In this document: one piece after another, positions 11,070-20,198 of the stretch
Position numbering within the stretch: the stretch's first letter is position 1
How the letters are laid out: each line of letters begins with the position of its first letter
Source: Prado023 sp963706885
Lineage (GTDB): Bacteria; Actinomycetota; Actinomycetes; S36-B12; CAIYMF01
DNA length: 64,000 nt
Assembly (NCBI GenBank): GCA_963706885.1
Contig: CAVPNX010000025.1
Location: 1-64,000, forward strand
Direction: 5' to 3'
The notes under the pieces: generated by a model
Seen by the model: only the letters and a program-made list of their open reading frames with translations
Database searches by the model: none
Told to the model about the DNA's origin: nothing
Position numbers and translations under genes: made by a program

Positions 11070-11811
11070 TCACCAGCCGCGGGCGGCCCACTGCTCCAGG
11101 TGCGGACGCTCCCGGCCCAGGGTCGTGTCGTCGCCGTGCCCGGGGTACACCCAGGCGTCGTCGTCGAACGCGTCGAACAGCTTGCGCCGCACGTTGCCGA
11201 ACAACGTGTCGAAGGCCTGCCGGTCGCCCCAGGTCCCACCCACACCGCCGGGGAAGAGCGCGTCGCCGGTGAAGAGATGGGCGGATCCGGACGGGGTCGT
11301 CGTACACCAGGGCGATCGAGCCGGGGGTGTGCCCGCCGAGGTGGACCACCTGCAACGTGCTGGTCCCCACGCGCAGCACGTCCCCGTCCTCGAGCGTGGT
11401 GTCCATCGGGACTGGGAGCACCTCGGCGTCGAGGGCGTGCGCCGCGCAGCTGGCCCCCGTCCGGGCGGTGACCGCGGCCAGCGCCTGCCAGTGGTCGGCG
11501 TGCCGGTGCGTGGTGACCACCGTGTTCAGCGGCGCCGGGCCGATCAGTTCCAGCAGCCGGTCGGGCTCGGCCGCAGCGTCGATGAGCACCCGGTCGCCGG
11601 TGTGCCGGCAGGTCAGGAGGTAGGCGTTGTTGTCCATGTCGCCGACCGAGACCTTGACGATCTCGACGTCAACGAGCATCCGCCGGGACGCGGGGCCGCC
11701 GGGCTCGACATGGCCGGAGTAGGGCGAGAGCTCGGGGGCGGGCACGGGCTCTGCTTTCGGGGCGGGCACGGGCTCAGTCTTCGGGGCGGGCACGGGCTGG
11801 GGCTCGGTCAT
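11070..11811 (-). CDS. MBL-fold metallohydrolase with Pro-rich N-terminal repeats, one frameshift
   Basis: A glyoxalase II-like metallo-beta-lactamase-fold enzyme. Metal ligands are in THRHADH near residue 100, GGHTPGS near 160, FTGDALFP near 180 and PGHGDDTT near the end. ATG 11811 follows TATCGT by 6 nt (leaderless pattern). The first 35 residues are Pro/Glu-rich with a repeated TEPVPAPK, so the catalytic domain really begins at MLVDVEIVK near 11679. The frame breaks near 11290: removing one C from GACGACCCCGTCC restores DDPSGSAHLFTGD and the end at 11070, RGW. The substrate is unknown. Confidence 0.85.
11737..11800 (-). repeat. 24-nt tandem repeat encoding TEPVPAPK
   Basis: Two full units (11737-11760 and 11761-11784) and a partial third begin GGCGGGCACGGGCT. 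They lie inside the N-terminus of the MBL gene and preserve its frame. Confidence 0.8.
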
Positions 11812-11817
11812 CCGCAC

Positions 11818-11823
11818 ACGATA
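11818..11823 (-). promoter_or_regulatory. Leaderless -10 box of the MBL gene
   Basis: TATCGT on the minus strand ends 6 nt before ATG 11811, so the transcript probably begins at or next to the start codon. Confidence 0.5.
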
Positions 11824-11976
11824 GGCGGCAGGCTCCCAGCGCCCTGGGGGTACCGCACCGGACCCCGACCTGACGACATGCAGGCAGCGGGATCCCCACG
11901 CACCGCACTCAAGCCCGGGGGCGTGCGTCGCCGAGATCACGGCCCCGTGCCCCGGCCCAGGAGAGGGACACGCCGC

Positions 11977-12468
11977 TCATGGATCCTCCGCCGTGAGCTC
12001 GGCATGCGCCCGCGCCCGCAGTCGGGCGTCCCGGCCCGGCAGGAGCCAGCCCAGTGCCGCAGGAGCCTGCCCGTGTGCCACCACCCAGACCCGCACGCCC
12101 TCCACCCGGCACTCGGACAGGGTCGCGCCGTTCGCCCGCGCGACCCGTGCCGCACGGGTGCACGCGTCCCCGGGGTCGGCGAGTGTGGCCGATGCCCCGG
12201 CCAGGGCGGCCAGGTCCGCGGCTGAGGCCACCGTCTCGCGCGCCGCAAGGATGGTGCTCAGACCCACCCCGGTAGCACCCAGCATCGTCAGCACGAGGCA
12301 CCACAGCGCAACGAGCACGGCGGCCGCACCTCGGTCGGCACCCGCCCAGCGGATCAGGCGCCCACCGGGCGCCCCACCGGGCCGCCACCCCAAACGGCGG
12401 GCGCGGTGGCCCGGTCGTCGCACCCCGGCAGCACCCGACGACCGGCTGGCGCGCCCCAACCCCCTCAC
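11977..12468 (-). CDS. TadE/TadG-like pseudopilin-type protein
   Basis: A 163-residue protein with a basic N-terminus, then DRG followed by the hydrophobic stretch AAAVLVALWCLVLTML near residue 50. It then has an exported domain with two cysteines (GDACTRAA, LSECRVEG). It corresponds to the TadE-like protein found in the helicase/secretion neighbourhood of actinobacteria. GTG 12468 overlaps the stop of tadE in a GTGA, which fixes the start and suggests translational coupling. As last gene of the Tad cluster it is probably a minor pilin or assembly factor processed after DRG. Confidence 0.72.
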   Translation of the reverse strand: MRGLGRASRSSGAAGVRRPGHRARRLGWRPGGAPGGRLIRWAGADRGAAAVLVALWCLVLTMLGATGVGLSTILAARETVASAADLAALAGASATLADPGDACTRAARVARANGATLSECRVEGVRVWVVAHGQAPAALGWLLPGRDARLRARAHAELTAEDP

Positions 12469-12851
12469 GGGTCCTCCCGCCAACTGGTGGCCGATGCGCG
12501 CACCTCCCGCGCGAGGGGCCCCAGGAGGCGGATCGGCGGGGTCCGGCTGACTGAGGCGGTGACCCGGACCACCCGCCCCGAACGTCGGACCGACACGGCT
12601 GCCTCCGGTGCGACCTGGCGGGCAGCGTCCCTGATCTCGGCGGCGGAGTCCCCGCGAGCCGCTGCCCGAGCACCCTCCCGAGCTGCCTGGGCCACCACGC
12701 CCTGGGTGACACCCAGGGCCAGCAGCCAGGCGAGGGCGAGCACCACGGCCACCAGCGCCGGCAGGGCCAGGGCCATCTCCGCCGTGACCATCCCAGACTC
12801 GGACCGGGTGGCGGCCCGACGCCGCCACCCGACCTTCCGAGGCTGTATCAC
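12465..12851 (-). CDS. tadE: TadE-family minor pseudopilin
   Basis: A 128-residue membrane protein. After a basic leader, SESG precedes MVTAEMALALPALVAVV, the class III prepilin motif G/MxxxE with the hydrophobic spine. A short extracytoplasmic part follows (REGARAAARGDSA...). GTG 12851 overlaps the stop of the upstream flp-like gene (GTGA), and its own TGA overlaps the next GTG, so three pilin-like genes are read as a chain. The prepilin peptidase that would cut at Gly is not in the window. Confidence 0.85.
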   Translation of the reverse strand: MIQPRKVGWRRRAATRSESGMVTAEMALALPALVAVVLALAWLLALGVTQGVVAQAAREGARAAARGDSAAEIRDAARQVAPEAAVSVRRSGRVVRVTASVSRTPPIRLLGPLAREVRASATSWREDP

Positions 12852-13027
12852 GCGAGGAAGTCGAACGCCGTCGAGATCACCCGCCACAGCAGGTCGTAGA
12901 ACATCTCGCTGCTGAGCAGCTTGATCAGCAGGCCCCCAAGGCCAGCCACCGCGACCGTGCCCACGGCGTACTCCGCCGTCGACATCCCCTGGTCCTCGTC
13001 GCGCATCCGCACAACCAGATCGTTCAT
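12848..13027 (-). CDS. Flp-like major pilin (DUF4244)
   Basis: A 59-residue prepilin. DQG precedes MSTAEYAVGTVAVAG, the Flp-type cleavage and hydrophobic motif (glycine, glutamate at +5, tyrosine next to it), followed by a short amphipathic tail. This is the expected size and shape of the actinobacterial DUF4244 pilin, the likely fibre subunit of this Tad system. ATG 13027. It lies 123 nt downstream of tadC and overlaps tadE by 4 nt. Confidence 0.88.
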   Translation of the reverse strand: MNDLVVRMRDEDQGMSTAEYAVGTVAVAGLGGLLIKLLSSEMFYDLLWRVISTAFDFLA

Positions 13028-13150
13028 TGCACTACCCCCGTTCCCCCGGTCCCCCGGTGCCACCCACCCTGGGTGGCTGGCCCCACCCTGCCCCGGGACC
13101 CCCGATCCGGGAACCCCTTCCGCGCCGATCTGTGGACAACCCACCGACAG

Positions 13151-13924
13151 TCACAGCGAGGGGAGCAGCCCGCCGACGATCGGGGCTATCCCGAGCAGGG
13201 CGAACGCCGGCAGCAGGCACAGGCCCAGGGGCAGCACCGCCCGCACCGCGGTGGCGCGCACCTCAGCCAGCGCCGCCGCCGCGGCCTGGGAACGGAGATC
13301 CTCGGCGGCCTGGGTGAGCACGACGGCCAGCGGCGCCCCGGTCCGGCTCGACCGGGCCACGGCCCGGGCCACCGCACCCAGCCCCGGTGTCCGCGTGAGG
13401 CCCTCCCACGCCCGCGCGACCGGCTCCCCGAGCTCCGCACGGCGGTGGACGCCCACGAGCCGCTCACCGGCAGCGCCACCGACGGCACGGGCCACCACCG
13501 GGACCGCGTGGTCCAGGGGGACGCCGGCCATCAGGGCCGCCGCGAGCAGCTCGGCCACCAGCGGGGCCGCGCGGAGCAGGTCGAGGCGTTCCCGGCGCAC
13601 CCGCGCCGGCTCCATGCGGGCGATCAGCGCCGGCACGAGCAGCGCGACCCCGACCCCCACGACACCCCCCGGAAGGCCGCCCACGAACAGCCAGGCAGCC
13701 AGGCCGGCCAGGGCGCCAACCGCCCGCACCGTAACCGGGGCCAGCACGGCGAGATCCGGGTCCGGCCCTGCGGAGGTCGCTTCGGCCGACCGACCGCGCC
13801 CGGACCTGCCAGAGGACGACCCCGCGCCAACCGGACGGCCGACCCCGCGGGGGGGACCGGGCAGCAGGGCGAGGCTGACGGCCAGGCCCGCCAGCAGCGC
13901 AGCGACCACGAGTGCGAGGGTCAC
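13151..13924 (-). CDS. tadC: Tad inner-membrane platform protein TadC (T2SSF family)
   Basis: A 257-residue membrane protein with a type II secretion F domain. It has hydrophobic segments at the N-terminus (TLALVVAALLAGLAV), near residue 70 (AVGALAGLAAWLFVGG) and at the C-terminus (VLPLGLCLLPAFALLGIAP). GTG 13924 overlaps the stop of tadB in GTGA. Together with TadB it should form the platform that the ATPase TadA drives. Confidence 0.87.
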   Translation of the reverse strand: MTLALVVAALLAGLAVSLALLPGPPRGVGRPVGAGSSSGRSGRGRSAEATSAGPDPDLAVLAPVTVRAVGALAGLAAWLFVGGLPGGVVGVGVALLVPALIARMEPARVRRERLDLLRAAPLVAELLAAALMAGVPLDHAVPVVARAVGGAAGERLVGVHRRAELGEPVARAWEGLTRTPGLGAVARAVARSSRTGAPLAVVLTQAAEDLRSQAAAAALAEVRATAVRAVLPLGLCLLPAFALLGIAPIVGGLLPSL

Positions 13925-14641
13925 AGCCGGTCCCGGGTCGCGGCCACCATGTGATGCAGCCATGCCATGCCCGCGATCTGCAGGGAGACTCCCACGCCGA
14001 GCACCACTCGACCGACCCAGCTGCCGGTCAGCCACGTCAGCGGGTCCGCCCCGATCCACTGGCCGATCAGCAGCCCGAGCAGGGGCAACCCGGCCAGCAG
14101 GCGCGCGGAGGTGCGCACCGCGGCGATCTCCCCGAGCAGCTGGGCGTCAGCCTCGGCCGATGCGCGCAGGCCCACGGCCAGGCGCGCGACCGCCACCGAC
14201 AGGCCCGCCCCGGAGCGTTCGGACACCTCCCAGCACGCAGCCAGGCCGCGCAGGGCCCGTGCCCCGGGAGCCTGGGCATCCGCGCGCAGGGCAGCGGCCA
14301 CATCCGCGCCACTGCGGCTTGCCGCCACGGCCCGTGGGCACGGGTGCGGGTCCAGCCCCGCCGCCGCCGACTCCAGGGCCGCGGCCGTCGGCTGGCCGGC
14401 GGCGAGCTCGGCCGCCAGGGCCGTGAGCAGCTCGGCCACCGGGGGGGCCGGTGGCCGACGCAGCCGGCGGGCGAGCCAGGTGAGCCACGTCGACCCGCGG
14501 GACGTCGGGAGCGGGCTGGGCGACCCGACAGGGCCCGGTCGGAGCGCACCCGACGGCCGCCGCCGGGCGGGTCGGCACGATCAGGAGCACAGCCGCCCCC
14601 GCTGCCAGCGCCGCGACAACGACCAGCGCCTCGCGGCTCAC
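13921..14641 (-). CDS. tadB: Tad platform protein TadB (T2SSF family), one frameshift
   Basis: A 240-residue membrane protein starting at GTG 14641, which overlaps the tadA stop. The N-terminal segment EALVVVAALAAGAAVLLIV is in one frame. After PTRPAA near 14560 the frame must move by one base to continue as STWLTWLARRLRR and AELLTALAAELAAGQPT, ending HHMVAATRDRL at 13921. The length of 3n+1 fits one inserted base in GGCGGCGG. The T2SSF domain lies in the second half. Confidence 0.83.
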
Positions 14642-15792
14642 CGGTGCTCCCCCAACCGCGCGGCGAGCATCGGGAAGCCGTCAGCTGCCTGCAGGGCGCC
14701 CCCGCGCCGCACCAGCGCCGGCTGCACCACGGTGCCCCGCTCCCCGCCGGCCACGACCCCGAGTTCGGCGACCACGCGGGTCCCGTCCGCGAGGCGGGCC
14801 AGATGCACCACGACCTCAAGCCCGGCGCTGGCCTGGGCGTGCACCCCCGCCAGGGTCATCCCCGCGGCCAGGCCCAGGGCCACGAGCCGGTCGGGCACCG
14901 CGCCGGCACTGTTGGCGTGCAGGGTGCCGCACCCGCCCTCGTGCCCGGTGTTCATCGCGGCCAGGAGGTCGACCACCTCCGCGCCCCGGACCTCGCCCAC
15001 CACGAGTCGGTCCGGCCGCATCCGCAGCGCCTGGCGGACCAGTGTGCGCATCGGGATCTCACCCTGGCCCTCGAGGTTGGCCGGCCGGGCCTCGAGGCTG
15101 ACCAGATGCGGGTGCCCCGGGTCCAGCTCGCAGGTGTCCTCCACCACCACGATCCGCTCCCGGTGCGACACATCACTGAGCAACGCCCCGAGGACCGAGG
15201 TCTTGCCGCTGCCGGTTCCCCCACTGATCAGGAAGGCCGCACGCGAGCGGACCAGGGCGCGCAGCCACGATGCCCCCTCCTGGTCAACCGTGCCCGCTGC
15301 GACCAGGTCGGCGATCATGAAGCGGCGGCGACTCGGGATCCGCAACGAGATGGCGGTGCCCCGCACGGACAGCGGCGGGATCACCGCATGCAGGCGCTGC
15401 CCTCCGGGCAGCCGGGCGTCCACATACGGGGTGGCGTCGTCGAGTCGGCGACCCGCACGCGAGGCCAGGCGCACGGCCAGCGCGCGGACGGCCGCCTCGT
15501 CGGCGAAGCCCACAGGGGCACGCACCAGGCCGCCGCCACGGTCGATCCAGACCTCATCGGGGGCGTTGACCAGCACGTCGGTGACCTGGGGGTCGCGCAG
15601 GAGTGCCTCGAGGGCACCGAGCCCGCCGAGCTCCTCCCCGAGGGCGCGGGTGAGCTGGTCGAGCCGGGGACGGTCGAGCACCACCCCGGTGCTGCGCACC
15701 GCGGCCGAGATGGCCGTCGGGTCGGTCGGGTCGGGGTCGTGGGCCAGACGGGCGCGCACGGAGTCCACCAGGACCGGATCGAGCGGGGTCAT
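14638..15792 (-). CDS. tadA: Tad pilus secretion ATPase TadA (CpaF-like)
   Basis: A 384-residue hexameric secretion ATPase that powers pilin assembly. Visible motifs are GGTGSGKTS (Walker A, near residue 190), VVVEDTCEL (Asp box), GEVRGAEVVDLLAAMNTGHEG (Walker B, near 270) and HANS (His box). ATG 15792 overlaps the cpaE-like stop as ATGA. Read literally, the frame is open upstream to 16770 and would give a 710-residue fusion. That is caused by a shift near 15890 in the preceding gene. Confidence 0.94.
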   Translation of the reverse strand: MTPLDPVLVDSVRARLAHDPDPTDPTAISAAVRSTGVVLDRPRLDQLTRALGEELGGLGALEALLRDPQVTDVLVNAPDEVWIDRGGGLVRAPVGFADEAAVRALAVRLASRAGRRLDDATPYVDARLPGGQRLHAVIPPLSVRGTAISLRIPSRRRFMIADLVAAGTVDQEGASWLRALVRSRAAFLISGGTGSGKTSVLGALLSDVSHRERIVVVEDTCELDPGHPHLVSLEARPANLEGQGEIPMRTLVRQALRMRPDRLVVGEVRGAEVVDLLAAMNTGHEGGCGTLHANSAGAVPDRLVALGLAAGMTLAGVHAQASAGLEVVVHLARLADGTRVVAELGVVAGGERGTVVQPALVRRGGALQAADGFPMLAARLGEHR

Positions 15793-16924
15793 GACAGCCG
15801 CGCCCAGACCTGCTCGCCGAGGCGGTGCAGCGATCGGCCGGTCCGGCCCGAGAGCAGGTCGCCGCAGTCGGCGAGCTCCGGCGGCCCTTCCCAGCCGTGG
15901 GACCTCCAGCGCCACAGGGACGCCCAGCTGCTCGGCCACCTCGTCCGCGGGCAGCCAGCCGGAGGGCCGCAGCAGCACCACGACCTGATGGGTGGGCAGG
16001 TCGGCCAGCACCCGACGGCCCGCGACAACTCCAGCCAACGTGGCCGGCAGGACCAGGGCCACGGCATCACCGGGGCCGAGCAGTCCGCCTGCCAGGCGTC
16101 CGCGACCGGCATCGACCACCGTGCGGGCGAAGTCCGCGCGCCCGGCACCCACGACGCCCTGCACCCGTCCCGGGACATCCCCCCACCCCGGATCGGGGCA
16201 GGGGACCGCGCCGGACAACCCCGAGCCCGTGACCACGGTCACCTGTCCCACCTGGGGCAGGGCAGCGCGCAGCGACCCCGGATCCAAGGGATCGGCGGTG
16301 TCGGGGATCTGCGGCCAGCGCGCACCGGAACCCTCGGGGATGCCCAGCGGCAGGTCCAGGCCCGGCGAGTCCGGGTCGGCATCGACCAGCAGGCACTCGC
16401 GACCTGCCCCCACGGCACAGGCGATCGCGACCGTGGTGGCCCCCGCCCCACCCACAGCCCCCACGACCCCCAGGACCCAGGAGCGGTGCTCCGGTGCCAG
16501 CTGTGCGGCCAACCACGACGCCCCGAGCGGGAGCTCGACGACGTGCGCTCCGCCGAGGGCACCCGCCGCGTCCCGCGCCGCACCCGTCTCGCCGGCGCGG
16601 CAGAGCACGACGACCGGGATCGACGGGACAACGCCGACGCCGGCCCCGAGGGGCCGCCCCTGTGCCCCCACGCCGGGGGCAGCCCCGAACCACCCACCGC
16701 CGGGTGGATCCCCTGACCTGCCCGTTCCCTCGGGAGCCGCGGGGACGACCGCTGCCGCATCCACGAGCACGAGGTCGACGGCCGGCGCCCCCGTCGCAAC
16801 ATCCGGCCACCCTCACGTCCCCCAGCCCGAGGGACACCACCACCGCGCCTGCCCGGGCCGCCAGTGCAGCCACCTCCACCGCGAGGTCGGCACGCTTGCC
16901 CACCAGTCCGATCCGCACCGCCAT
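15789..16924 (-). CDS. CpaE/Ssd-like ParA-family protein of the Tad cluster, two frameshifts
   Basis: A MinD/ParA-related protein that in Tad systems positions or regulates the pilus. It begins MAVRIGLVGKRADLAVEVAAL at 16924, shifts near 16785, runs through AVDLVLVDAAAVVPAAPEG and LLVDADPDSPGLDLPLG, shifts again near 15890 and ends GEQVWARLS at 15789. The Walker A equivalent is GAVGGAGATTVA, without the usual lysine, a common state in the actinobacterial helicase-neighbourhood CpaE. Length is 3n+2, as expected from two one-base insertions. It is the first gene of the Tad transcript. Confidence 0.8.
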
Positions 16925-17037
16925 CGCGCACCCCCGGGGAACACCCTGCCGCCGGCCGGCGTATCCGCCAAGACCTCCTCGGCCGACCTGTGGACAACTC
17001 CGCTGACAGCCGGCGCCATGGGCACGAAGGGAAAAGC

Positions 17038-17069
17038 GACGGCCCCCGCCGGGGGGTGCGGGGGCCGTC
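17038..17069 (-). terminator. Hairpin terminator, acs operon
   Basis: Perfect 12-bp arms GACGGCCCCCGC and GCGGGGGCCGTC around an 8-nt loop. No U tract, as is common in high-G+C actinobacteria. Confidence 0.7.
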
Positions 17070-17242
17070 AGAACGCCAGCTCGGGGGGGAGGAGCCGACG
17101 GTTCGGTCGATCAGGACCGGACATGAAAAGCATGGGGGCTGGCGCAGCGGAATGCAACAGCCAGAGCGCCGCAGCCCACCGGCTTCCTGCACCCGGGTGG
17201 CGCCCATGGTCACCCATTCCGCCCAGAGCGCATCATTTCGCC

Positions 17243-17266
17243 CGGAGCTCGAGCCGCGGGGCTCCG
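17243..17266 (-). terminator. Weak hairpin after the Fic-like gene
   Basis: Arms CGGAGC and GCTCCG with a 12-nt loop, starting about 15 nt after the stop codon. Confidence 0.35.
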
Positions 17267-17281
17267 AGTCCCCGGCCTGCC

Positions 17282-18073
17282 TCAGACCTCGGCCACCCAC
17301 GTGGCCGGCTGCTGCGCCCCGAACTCCACGGCCGCGGCCACCAGCCGGACCATGTCGGCCACACCCTCGGGTGAGCCCTGCGCGTAGGCCCGGACCGCGC
17401 GGACGTACGCCGGCCGCCCGGCCGCCTTGAGCCCCACCTCCGGCGCGCCGAGCATGCCCGGGTCGACGCCGCGCTGGGCCAGCAGGAGCCGGGGCAGCGC
17501 GCGCGCCACCAGCCCGGATCCCCACGCGAAGGGCCGCATGGCCGCGATCTCGGCGTGGGCCACCGCGGCCACCAGGATCCCCGGGGCGGTCGACGCGACG
17601 AGCACCTGGCTGAGGTCCGACAGCCGCTCGGCCACCTCCGCGGCGCTCGCGGGCGCACCGAGGCGCAGGGGGTCGTCGACGACGTCCCCCGACCGCGGCC
17701 GCCCCAGCTCGGACTCGTCGGCGAACCCGCTGGCGACGATGGCGTGCATCCGGGCCAGCGCCTGGGCCGGTGCCGATCCGACGATCGCCACGAGGCTGGG
17801 CAGCTCGGCGTGCATCGCCACAACACCTGAGAGCAGCCGCCCGATCGGTGAGCTGTCCAGGGCTGCCCCGCTGCGCAGCTCCGGCAGGCCCGCCTCCGCC
17901 CCGTCGAACCAGGCGTTGGCCCATGCCCCGCGCAGGGCGGACTCCGCGGTGACCTCCTGCTGGGCGCGCCCCACGGCACGGTCCCAGAGCAGGGCGTCGA
18001 CCGACTGCCGGGCGGACTCCACAGCCTCGGCCACCCCGGGGAGGTCGAGCAGCCCGAGCAGCGGATCGTCCAC
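17282..18073 (-). CDS. Fic/DOC-like protein (often labelled oxidoreductase)
   Basis: A 263-residue soluble protein whose relatives sit next to acs in actinobacteria. HAEIAAMRPFAWGSGLVARALPRLLL near residue 180 aligns with the Fic motif HPFxxGNGRxxR. The Asn and one Gly are replaced and the leading His precedes it by seven residues. Adenylylation activity is therefore uncertain and the family label rests on this similarity. GTG 18073 starts 2 nt after the acs stop, so the two genes form an operon. An enzyme-modifying role on Acs is possible but not shown. Confidence 0.55.
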   Translation of the reverse strand: MDDPLLGLLDLPGVAEAVESARQSVDALLWDRAVGRAQQEVTAESALRGAWANAWFDGAEAGLPELRSGAALDSSPIGRLLSGVVAMHAELPSLVAIVGSAPAQALARMHAIVASGFADESELGRPRSGDVVDDPLRLGAPASAAEVAERLSDLSQVLVASTAPGILVAAVAHAEIAAMRPFAWGSGLVARALPRLLLAQRGVDPGMLGAPEVGLKAAGRPAYVRAVRAYAQGSPEGVADMVRLVAAAVEFGAQQPATWVAEV

Positions 18074-18075
18074 GT

Positions 18076-20029
18076 CTAGTCCGACTCGGCGGCGGCCAGG
18101 CCCTGGCCGATCAGCCCCATGACGGTGGGGTCGGCCAGGGTGGTGACATCGCCCAGGGTCCGGTGCTCGGCCACGTCCCGCAGAAGGCGGCGCATGATCT
18201 TGCCCGACCGGGTCTTCGGCAGCTCGGCGACGATCAGGACCTGGCGCGGCTTGGCGATCGGGCCGATCTCATGGGCGACATGCGCCCGCAGGTCGGCGAC
18301 CACATCGTCGCCCCCCTCGACCCCGGCGCGCAGGATGACGAACGCCACGATGCCCTGGCCCGTGGTCTCATCGGTGGCACCCACCACTGCCGCCTCGGCG
18401 ACCTTGGGGTGGGACACCAGCGCGGACTCGACCTCCGTCGTGGAGATCCGGTGCCCGGAGACGTTCATCACGTCGTCGACCCGGCCCAGCAGCCAGACGG
18501 CACCGTCCTCGTCGAGCTTGGCCCCGTCCCCGGCGAAGTAGAACTGGGGCCAGCGCGACCAGTACGTGTCGACATAGCGCTGGTTGTCACCCCAGATCCC
18601 GCGCAGCATCGCCGGCCAGGGCTCGGTCAGCACCAGGTACCCCCCACCGCCGGGGCCGACCGGGTGCCCCTCGTCGTCGACGACCTGCGCACCGACGCCG
18701 GGCAGCGGACCCATCGCCGATCCGGGCTTGCACGTGGTCACCCCGGGCAGGGGGCTGATCATGATCCCCCCGGTCTCGGTCTGCCACCACGTGTCCACGA
18801 TCGGGCAGCTGTCCGAACCGATGACCCGGCGGTACCACATCCACGCCTCCGGGTTGATCGGCTCGCCCACCGAGCCCAGCAGGCGCAGGCTGGACAGGTC
18901 GTGGCCCGCGGGGAACTCCTCGCCCCACTTCATGAACGTGCGGATCGCCGTGGGGGCGGTGTAGAGGATGGTGACGCCGTACTTGGCCACGATCTCCCAC
19001 CAGCGGCCCCGGTGCGGGGTGTCCGGGGTGCCCTCGTAGATGACCTGGGTCGCCCCGTTGGCCAGGGGCCCGTAGACGATGTAGGAGTGGCCGGTGACCC
19101 ACCCCACGTCCGCGGTGCACCAGTACACGTCGGTGTCGGCCTTGAGGTCGAAGACGTTGTGGTGCGTGTACGCGGCCTGGGTCAGGTAACCACCGGTCGT
19201 GTGCAGGATCCCCTTGGGCTTCCCGGTCGTGCCCGACGTGTAGAGGATGAACAGCGGGTGCTCGGCGTCGAACGCCTGCGCCTCGTGGATGGCGGGCTGG
19301 CGCTCCACGATGTCGTGCCACCAGTGGTCCCGACCCTCGACCCACTGCCACCTCGCCGCCGGTGCGCCGGACGACCAGCACGTTGCGGATGCTCGGGGTC
19401 TGCTCGACGGCCTCATCCACGGCCGGCTTGAGCGGGGAGGCCGCACCCCGGCGGTAGCCCCCGTCGGAGGTGATGACCAGGACGGCCTGGGCGTCGTCGA
19501 TGCGCGAGCGCAGCGCCTCGGCGGAGAACCCGCCGAACACCACCGAGTGCACGGCCCCGATGCGGGCACAGGCCAGCATCGAGATCACGGCCTCGGGGAT
19601 CATCGGCAGGTAGATCGCCACGCGGTCACCGGCCGACACCCCGAGCTCGGTCAGCGCGTGGGCCGCGCGGGCCACCTCCGCGGCGAGTTCGGCATAGGTC
19701 AGCGTGCGGGTGTCCCCGGGCTCACCCTCGAAGTGGATCGCGACCCGCTGCCCGAGACCGGCGGCCACATGACGGTCCACGCAGTTCTCCGCGACGTTCA
19801 GCCGCCCGCCGACGAACCACTTCGCGAACGGCGCATCCGACCAGTCCAGGGCGACGTCCCAGGGCTGCGCCCAGTCCAACCGCCGCGCCTGCTGCTCCCA
19901 GAACGCGATCCGGTCGGCGCCGGCCTGCTCGGCCAGGGCCGGGGTCGCGTTGGCCGCGGCGGCGAAGTCCGGGTCCGGCGGGAAGGTGCGATCCTCGTGC
20001 AGCAGGTTCTCCAGCGCCTCGTTGCTCAC
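18076..20029 (-). CDS. acs: Acetyl-CoA synthetase, one frameshift
   Basis: Makes acetyl-CoA from acetate, ATP and CoA through acetyl-AMP. Total length corresponds to 650 residues, the family norm. Motifs: FGGFSAEAL near residue 165, YTSGTTGKPKG near 265, WWQTETGG near 410, and the acetylated-lysine motif PKTRSGKIMRR near 605. GTG 20029 follows GAGGAGG. The frame moves by one base near 19347, between RRTGGEV and WQWVEGRDHWW; one extra base explains it. The Fic-like gene follows directly. Confidence 0.93.
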
Positions 20030-20198
20030 GCTCGGCCTCCTCGGGCGGTCGGGAGCGCAAGGCTATCGGGCGGTGCACACCCGGCGCAGCAGACGATGCC
20101 CCGGCCGCATGGCCGCCCGTCGGACGGACCGCGGTGTCCCTCGTCCCTGGGGACAGACCCGCGTGCGGTGCTCGAACATCTGGCAGAGTGGGCGCACC

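Larger units (their letters stand above)
16925..17281. other. Intergenic gap between the Fic-like gene and the Tad cluster
   Basis: About 357 bases. It holds the strong hairpin at 17038-17069 and a weaker one at 17243-17266, both beyond the Fic-like stop, plus the Tad promoter region, where no clear -10 box is evident. Confidence 0.5.
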
